Shown here in pieces: positions 58,576-64,000 of a stretch of DNA of 64,000 nt. Each line of letters begins with the position of its first letter. Within the stretch, counting starts at the first letter, position 1. The translations under genes were made by a program, and so were the position numbers. The notes under the pieces were generated by a model. It saw nothing but the letters and a program-made list of their open reading frames with translations. It searched no databases and was not told the origin of the DNA. This DNA comes from Panonychus citri (Eukaryota; Arthropoda; Arachnida; Trombidiformes; Tetranychidae): assembly GCF_014898815.1 (NCBI RefSeq), contig NW_026515541.1, forward strand, positions 1,550,001-1,614,000. The letters are read 5' to 3'.

Positions 58576-59513
58576 ATGAATTTGACTAAATATTCAAGTT
58601 TTCTCTTTGTGATTATATGTATTTCTGTTTTAACCATGACGAGAGCAACAAACGCATCTCCATGGTCAAGTCCATCTACTAGTAATAATACTTTAGATGG
58701 GTTTAATGCTACAGCTACGGCTTTGGTTCGTGCTCCATATAATGATAAAGATGACTACATGAAGACCATCAATGAATTGAAAAGTTTTTTGGATCTTCCC
58801 CAGGGAAGGTCATCTAATAATCAGTTACAAGCAATGCAACAGGCCTTCGCTTCATCTATTGCCGAAATTGCGGTATCAGAGGCTTCTGATGGCAGAGAGG
58901 CTGCGATTAGTTTTATTAAAAAATTAATTGAAGAAATTAATAAAAATAATGATGCCTTGTCTGCAGCTGCTGCGATTACGGCTGCTCCTGGTGATTTATG
59001 GTCCGGGGAACTTTGGAGGCTATGGGCAAGGTGTTCCAGTTGGTGCCTCTAGAGGCTATGGTCAGGTGGGTTACGGGGGCTATGGGCAAGGTGATTCTGC
59101 TAGAGATGGACCGATCTCGGATTTTAGTCAGATCGATTTATTGTTTCGATTTCTTTGAGAAATCGATCGATTTCGATCTCTAAAATTCAAATTTCGCGGG
59201 CAAAAAAAACAAAATTTTTTTCTATTTTTACTACAATCTTTTTTTTTGTTTAACTAATTTCTTAATTTGAAGGTAAATTCATTGTTTAAAATCCGTAATT
59301 TTTCGATTTCTGGCCTAAAGTCACATGTTTTTGCAGATCGATCTCTCAAAAGTTGAGATCGATCGATTTCTCTGAACCAAAAATCGATCGCGATCGATTT
59401 ATAAATCGGATCGGAACATCTCTAGATTCTGCTACTGCTGCTGCTGGTGGTGGTGGTGGTTATGGTAAGGGTGCTTATGGGGATAAGAACACGGATGGAG
59501 GCAACGGGAAATG
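58576..59513 (+). pseudogene. Silk-like gene broken by a frameshift and a hAT insertion
   Basis: Signal peptide MNLTKYSSFLFVIICISVLT plus MTRA, mature start with SPWSSPS, and domain blocks DDYMKTINELKSFLDL and QLQAMQQAFASSIAEIAV through FIKKLIEEINKNNDALSAAA. Near 58993-58998 one extra base relative to the paralogue at 61936 shifts the frame, ending the first frame at 59052. The Gly/Tyr/Gln-rich segment (GGYGQG-type repeats) continues in the next frame to the hAT element at 59101-59424. After the element the old frame resumes with an Ala/Gly run and the tail YGDKNTDGGNGK. If made, the present product is a 158-residue domain-only protein. Confidence 0.85.
59101..59424. mobile_element. hAT-type MITE inside a silk-like gene
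   Basis: Ends TAGAGATG..CCGATC in inverted orientation (TAGAGATGGACCGATC and TAGAGATGTTCCGATC), flanked by a perfect 8 bp duplication GATTCTGC (59093-59100 and 59425-59432). 324 bp, no coding capacity, many GATCGAT words. Eight-base duplication and TAGAGATG ends are typical of hAT elements. Confidence 0.93.
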
Positions 59514-59824
59514 AGCTGGTGGTTGAAAATCTACGACAATAGATGAGAACTCAGAATGAAATGTAATGAAAATTGAGATAAATAAACAATTCGGTTAAAA
59601 GTTCAAACAGAATTCAACTTAAAAAGTATCCTCTCAATTGATAGTTAATCGAAGTTAATAAAAAGATTTTGTTGCACGTTAACAAAAAACGACAATCAAA
59701 TTTCAATAATTTTGACTTGAAAAGAAAAAAATTTTGGTCGGAAAAAGTAAGAGGAGAAAAAGTGGAAACAGAAGTAGTGACTCTCGTGCCAATTAAATGC
59801 ACCACACACTTTCCTTTCTAATCC

Positions 59825-60527
59825 GGTAACATCTTAGTTATGATCGCACTGGTGTGGCTTAAATTAGATTAGCCAATGAGAGGCGATCAGTGTAAAATTT
59901 GGTTTGATTGTCTCAGGCCCTCCGGGCCTTTTCTTCATTAATTAACCCGTTTACGAGTGACACCTAACCAAACCTAACCTAACCTAATCTAACAAAACAA
60001 AACAAGCCAAACAATTAGTTAATTAGTTACATTAATTAGCTCAGTAATTTAGGTTTCAACTTTGCCGCTAACTTAAGCCACACCAGTGCGATCATAACTA
60101 AGATCTTACCCAAAGAGTAATATAAGAAGAGACTGCGATCTCCTGAAAAGAGAGCTGTTTGGGGATAAATCTCACGAGAGTCGCCACTGTCGTTTTTCTC
60201 TTTCTTTTTCCCTTTCTTTTTCCTGTTTTGATTTCCTCTCTTTCTTTTCTCTTTCTTTTCGCAAAAAAATTGGTTAAAGCTTTTTAAATGTTTTTGAGGT
60301 CATTTTTCAACGAGATTTTGGTCTATTAAATGTTAAATTCAAGCTCAATTAAAATCTCGTTGAAAATGGCCTTAAAATCATTCGGAAAACTTTACACAAT
60401 TTAGTTGACGAAAAGAAAGAGAAAAGAAAGAGGAAAACGACAGTGGCGACTCGCGCGAGATTTATCCCCAAACAGCTCTTTTTGCTGTTGATCGCTCTCT
60501 CTTCTTATATTACTCTTTGATCTTACC
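59825..60527. mobile_element. MITE (TTAGG-containing family), split by a nested element
   Basis: Ends GGTAACATCTTAGTTATGAT and, inverted, GGTAAGATCTTAGTTATGAT, about 38 bp arms. Flanked by the 8 bp duplication TCTAATCC (59817-59824 and 60528-60535). The empty site is visible near 22670 (TTCTTTTCTAATTCTTGATG). The interior shares the GGCCCTCCGGGCC palindrome and CCTAACCTAACC words with the element at 20007. The element at 60111-60519 sits 8 bp from its right end. Confidence 0.9.
60111..60519. mobile_element. Long foldback hAT-like element nested in the MITE
   Basis: Arms starting CAAAGAGTAATATAAGAAG, more than 120 bp long each, with the AGCTGTTTGGGGATAAATCT and GTCGCCACTGTCG blocks in both; an inner inverted pair (TTTCAACGAGATTTT) continues toward the centre. 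Flanked by a perfect 8 bp duplication ATCTTACC (60103-60110 and 60520-60527). Almost the whole 409 bp can form one hairpin. Confidence 0.92.
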
Positions 60528-60798
60528 TCTAATCCTTGATGTAAACAAAAGTCCGTGTGTAGATTCAACTTGAATCTCATCCAATCTAATTAGTGACAAT
60601 TAATTATTCAAGATATAGCTGAACTTTAAGTAGTAAAAGTTGTGAATTATTCAAACGACTCGACCATTCTAACGATTTTAATGTTGGTGCAAACTAATTA
60701 TTTGGAAATTGATTTGCCTTTTTTTTACCAGAGGCCTTTACATTTAAATGGATTGAAGAGAGAGTGACATTCAAAGGCTCTCAATCGTTTTAACAACG

Positions 60799-61143
60799 AT
60801 GTTCAAATGTAAAAAGTGTCGAAAAGATTTAATCAAATTGGAAGATGTTGTCAACAGTCATGGAGAATCAGCTGATGATGATTCAGTTTCATGTAGTCCC
60901 GAGAATTGGTATCTAAATGAAGAGAGTATCAATTCAATTACTTGGATTAAGGATCAAATTGATTGTTCGTTATGGACCAAAGGTAAATTAAGTTGTCCTC
61001 ACAAATGTGGAGCTCGATTGGGATCATTTAATTTCATTGAAGGTCTTCGGTGTAATTGCTCAAAATCAATTGTTCCATCAGCTCATATAATTAAGAAACG
61101 TGTCGATTGTCCATCACAATTGATCGTTGAGATACTAAAATGA
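60799..61143 (+). CDS. Small zinc-binding protein (YVH1/DUSP12- and RNF180-like domain)
   Basis: 114 residues, single exon, the only intact family copy in the window. Cysteine pattern: CKKC at residues 4-7, then CSP, IDCSLW, KLSCPHKCGARLGSFNF and LRCNC, ending IIKKRVDCPSQ. This order, with the CGARLGxFNF signature and a final KxRVD, matches the zinc-binding domain at the C-terminus of YVH1/DUSP12 phosphatases and near the N-terminus of RNF180, here without phosphatase, RING or transmembrane parts. Its function as a stand-alone protein is unknown. It is the second gene of a unit whose first gene is silk-like (58576); other copies at 14290, 22934, 29371, 58031 and 62120 are broken. Confidence 0.8.
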   Translation: MFKCKKCRKDLIKLEDVVNSHGESADDDSVSCSPENWYLNEESINSITWIKDQIDCSLWTKGKLSCPHKCGARLGSFNFIEGLRCNCSKSIVPSAHIIKKRVDCPSQLIVEILK

Positions 61144-61719
61144 AATGAACAATTAAATTTGATATAAACAATAATTAACATTGGAAACCAGGAATACTTT
61201 TAATTGTCCATTAATTTCATTTGCATTATCAGGCACAATCATTATAGTGAAATTACAATTCAATTTTACACTTTTTCATCATTGACCTTTTTTTAATTGA
61301 AACTAATCAGAATTCAACAATACTTGAAATCATCAATGTTTACTGGTTAATTTAATATCTTAATCACCATTTAGGTAAATAGAGATATTAATAGTTTAAT
61401 ATCATTTAACTGATTATCGTTGATTTAAATTGTTGAACAGATACTGTCAATAATTTATTTGTAACATATTTACTGAAGACAATTAATTGTTGGTTATGTT
61501 AATGTCTTTGTTGTTAATTATTGAGGATGTTGCGATAATCAACTTTTTCTGTTTCATAAATGATAATTAATTAAACAATTTTTTAGATTATCATTTGATT
61601 TTTTTTTAATTCACTGGGTGTTTTATATCACTTTTACACTTTTAAATAGACAAGAGGTAAGAAGTGATTTACATTTGATAATATTAATAATTAGTAAATC
61701 TAAATTGTTACATTGAAAA
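61144..61719. other. AT-rich intergenic stretch
   Basis: Nothing recognised. It replaces the upstream block and signal-peptide region that the silk-like remnant at 61720 should have. Confidence 0.5.
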
Positions 61720-61985
61720 TTGGCAATAAGGCAACTAAGATTTTTAATGATTTTAGGGGAAATCCATCTAATCATATGGTACAAGCAATGCAACAGGCCC
61801 TCGCTTCATCTGTGGCCGAAATTTCGTTATTACAGGCTTCTGATCGAAAGGCTGCATTTAGTTTTATTAAAAAATTAATTGAAGATTTTAATAAAAATAA
61901 TGATGCCTTATCTGCAGATTCTGCGGCTATGGCTGCTCCTGGTGGTTATGGAGATAAGAACAGTAATGGAGGCAACGGAAGATGA
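61720..61985 (+). pseudogene. Silk-like gene lacking its 5' end
   Basis: Retains NHMVQAMQQALASSVAEISL, AAFSFIKKLIEDFNKNNDAL, a short Ala/Gly part (AAMAAPGGYG) and the tail DKNSNGGNGR. No signal peptide, ATG or upstream block; the open frame starts only at a TTG. The Gly/Ala segment is nearly absent, joining the domain directly to the tail. The 3' UTR with AATAAA is kept. Confidence 0.8.
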
Positions 61986-62119
61986 GCTGATGGTTGAAAA
62001 TCTACGACAATAGATGAGATCACAGAATGAAATGTAATAAAAATTCAAATAAATAAACAATTTGGAATAATCGAAGTTAATAAAAAGATTCTATTGTACA
62101 TTAAATTGTTTTAACAACG

Positions 62120-62262
62120 ATGTTCAAATGTAAAAAGTGTCGAAAAGATTTAATCAAATTGGAAGATGTTGTCAACAGTCATGGAGAACCAGCTGATGAT
62201 GATTCAGTTTCATGTAGTCCCGAGAATTGGTATCTAAATGAAGAGAGTATCAATTCAATTGA
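62120..62262 (+). pseudogene. Truncated zinc-binding domain gene
   Basis: Nearly identical to 60799 for the first 48 codons (to EESINSI), then joins unrelated sequence that matches the silk-unit flank at about 50695 (TTTTCAGTCTTTTTTTGGTC). Lacks most of the cysteines. Recent copy judging by identity. Confidence 0.85.
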
Positions 62263-62929
62263 GCTTTTCAGTCTTTTTTTGGTCCAGAGTCTGGTCAATT
62301 TGTTTGGCGTGTATGGAACAAGCCTTGAAATGACTATTTTAAATTATTCAATTCAAATTAAACTGACTTTACATTCAATCGCGATAAATAACAATTACAA
62401 CCTGATATTAATTGTTTGAACAGATTGAACAATTAGTTTAGACCATGGATGATATTTCATTTCTGACGTGACTTGATTTTGAATTGATATTAATGATACC
62501 ATTTCAATAATATATTTTTATATATTAATAATAACAATCAAAGTAAAACTTTTCGATAAAAATCAAATGAGAGTCCAAACTTTTCTCACAATAGGTTGAT
62601 ATTACTCCGAGGGAAAGCCCTTTTGATCTTTTGACGATAACTGAGGTTCCAAATGATGGTTGTATTTGAACAGAAAATAAGATAAATAAAGTAATTAATT
62701 AGATAGTTGAGTTTTACCAGAATCAACTGAACGATTATCTAACTGTTAATAGTTTTATGCAAAACTAAATCAATATTATTTTTTTCTAATTGAATGTACA
62801 ATTAGTTAATGATATTTGATGAGTTAAAAGGTAACTTCTTCCACCAAACAAGAGTTTATAAATAAAGTTACCTTCGTAATTAACGAAATAAAATCAACAT
62901 TATCCGTTTAATTGAGGACAATCAGTTAA

Positions 62930-63065
62930 ATTTACACACCCGTTGCTCAATTTTACTCTTACTTTGTTGGGAATCTTCAACTTATTTCATTTTCCATTAG
63001 TTAAAGTAAAAATCTAACAAGTGTATCAAAATCATTAAAGTGTCGATTGATTTGTAAATCAAACT
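62930..63065 (+). promoter_or_regulatory. Conserved silk-family upstream block
   Basis: TTTACTCTTACTTTGTTGG, ATTAGTTAAAGTAAAAATCT, AACAAGTGTATC and AAGTGTCGATTGATTTGTAA stand before the ATG. Further upstream (about 62885) AATAAAATCAACATTATCCG is shared with 48795. Confidence 0.7.
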
Positions 63066-63580
63066 ATGAATTTGACTAAATATTCAAGTTTTGTCTTTGT
63101 GATTATATGTATTTCAGTTTTAACGATGACGAGAGCGCAAAACATATCTCCATGGTCAAATCCAGCTACTAATTTAGATGGGCTTACCCCTGCAGCTTCG
63201 GGCTGTGCTCCATGTAATGATGAAGAAGATGACTTCATGACAATCATGAATGAATTGCAAAGTTCTCTGAATCTTTTTAAGGGAAATCGATCTAATCATA
63301 TGGTACAAGCAATGCAACAGGCTTTCGCTTCATCTATTGCCGAAATTTCGTTATCGCGGGCTTCTGATGGCAGTTATCGAAAGGCTGCATTTAGTTTTAT
63401 TAAAAAATTAGTTGAAGATATAAATAAAAATAATGATGCCTTGTCTGATACTGGTGCTGCTGCTGTTTCTGCTGCTGGTTGTGGTGATGCTGCTGCTGCT
63501 GCTGCTAGTGGTGGTACTGGTGGTGGTTTTGGTGGTGGTACTGGTGGTGGTTTTGGTGGTGGTCGTGGTGGTGGTGCTGC

Positions 63581-63611
<31 letters not shown>

Positions 63612-63698
63612 AGTGGTGGTGGTCGTGGTGGTACTGGTGGTGGTTTTGGTGGTGGTGGTGGTGTTGACTTTGGTCGATGGGATTATGGAGGCCATTGA
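63066..63698 (+). CDS. Silk-like protein with spidroin-type N-terminal domain and Gly/Ala repeats
   Basis: 210 residues, the fullest member. Signal peptide 1-24 (MNLTKYSSFVFVIICISVLT plus MTRA). The mature start QNISPWSNP matches the QxxxPWSxP start of spider spidroins. Helical blocks: EEDDFMTIMNELQSSLNL (about 53-70) and MVQAMQQAFASSIAEI (79-94), then AAFSFIKKLVEDINKNNDAL (107-126). The last helix of spider domains is missing. Residues about 129-198 are Ala runs (12 in one run) alternating with GGTGGGFGGG-type blocks, as in dragline silk. It ends VDFGRWDYGGH at a TGA where the paralogue at 58576 reads on, so the GNGK tail is lost. Trinucleotide repeats make its length prone to change. Probably a silk-gland protein. 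Confidence 0.9.
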
Positions 63699-64000
63699 CA
63701 AGGTGTTCCATTGCCTGGTTCTAGTGAATGTGGTCAGGGTAACTATGGAGACAAGTAATGGAGGCAACGGGCTGGTGGTGGAAAATCTACGACAATAGAT
63801 GAGAACTCAAAATGAAATGTAATAAAAATTGAAATAAATAAACTATTCGGTTAAAAGTTGAAACCAAATTCAACTCAAAAAGTATCCTCTCAATTGATAG
63901 TTAATCGAAGTTAATAAAAAGATTCTATTGTATTAACAAAAAAACAACAATCAAATTTCAATAATTTTAACTGGAAAAGAAATTTCAAATTTCGAATTAT

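Noticed and set aside
63408..63798. Long Ser/Thr-rich and Leu/Val-rich frames overlapping the Gly/Ala repeats of the silk-like gene
   Set aside because: They are frame and strand shadows of GCT/GGT repeats and lack their own start context or homology.
1..64000. tRNA, rRNA genes and CRISPR arrays
   Set aside because: No cloverleaf with a T-loop motif, no rRNA-like conserved stretch and no regular spacer-repeat array found by reading; a covariance-model scan was not possible.

Overview
This is nuclear DNA from an AT-rich, compact arthropod genome. The coding signal is eukaryotic: short GT-AG introns (about 50-85 bp where small), AATAAA poly(A) signals, a Ty3/gypsy LTR retrotransposon and many small inverted-repeat DNA transposons. 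Secreted proteins with a spidroin-type N-terminal domain point to a silk-producing chelicerate. Compact genes, two intronless DNA2 genes and low GC fit an acariform (spider-mite-like) mite better than a spider. That assignment is inference.

Layout. 1-6.1 kb: AT-rich, no gene found. 6.1-6.7 kb: 5' exons of a nose-resistant-to-fluoxetine (NRF-6) type gene (-). 6.7-12.4 kb: no gene seen. 12.4-13.8 kb: complete four-exon branched-chain aminotransferase (BCAT, -). 14.3-20.4 kb: a rearranged mosaic with a DNA2 nuclease-helicase gene whose 5' end was replaced by the 5' end of a hydroxymethylbilane synthase (HMBS) gene, followed by HMBS and BCAT fragments. 20.9 kb: first silk-like gene. 23.6-26.9 kb: canonical DNA2 (-). 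27.4-29.9 kb: DNA2 and zinc-domain debris, a secreted repeat protein and small transposons. 31.0-31.6 kb: truncated HMBS. 31.6-37.5 kb: arrestin-domain gene (-). 37.6-44.5 kb: a ~3.5 kb tandem duplication carrying a small glycine-rich secreted gene and the 3' end of an Ig-domain receptor whose full gene lies at 43.6-46.3 kb (-). 48.8-63.8 kb: a cluster of silk-like genes, interrupted by the LTR element (50.95-56.37 kb), a myosin V fragment, MITEs and copies of a small zinc-binding protein gene.

The main find is the silk-like family: nine members or remnants between 20.9 and 63.7 kb. Members share a near-identical signal peptide, a shared ~150 bp upstream block and a shortened spidroin N-terminal domain (PWSxP, DDxMTI and QAFASSxAEI blocks). 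The better-preserved ones add a short Gly/Ala segment, and four end in GNGK or GNGR instead of a spidroin C-terminal domain. Several copies travel as a two-gene unit with the zinc-binding gene. The locus shows birth and death by duplication, truncation, frameshift and transposon insertion. The second notable find is the HMBS-DNA2 chimeric gene, which keeps a full nuclease-helicase reading frame behind a borrowed promoter and N-terminus.
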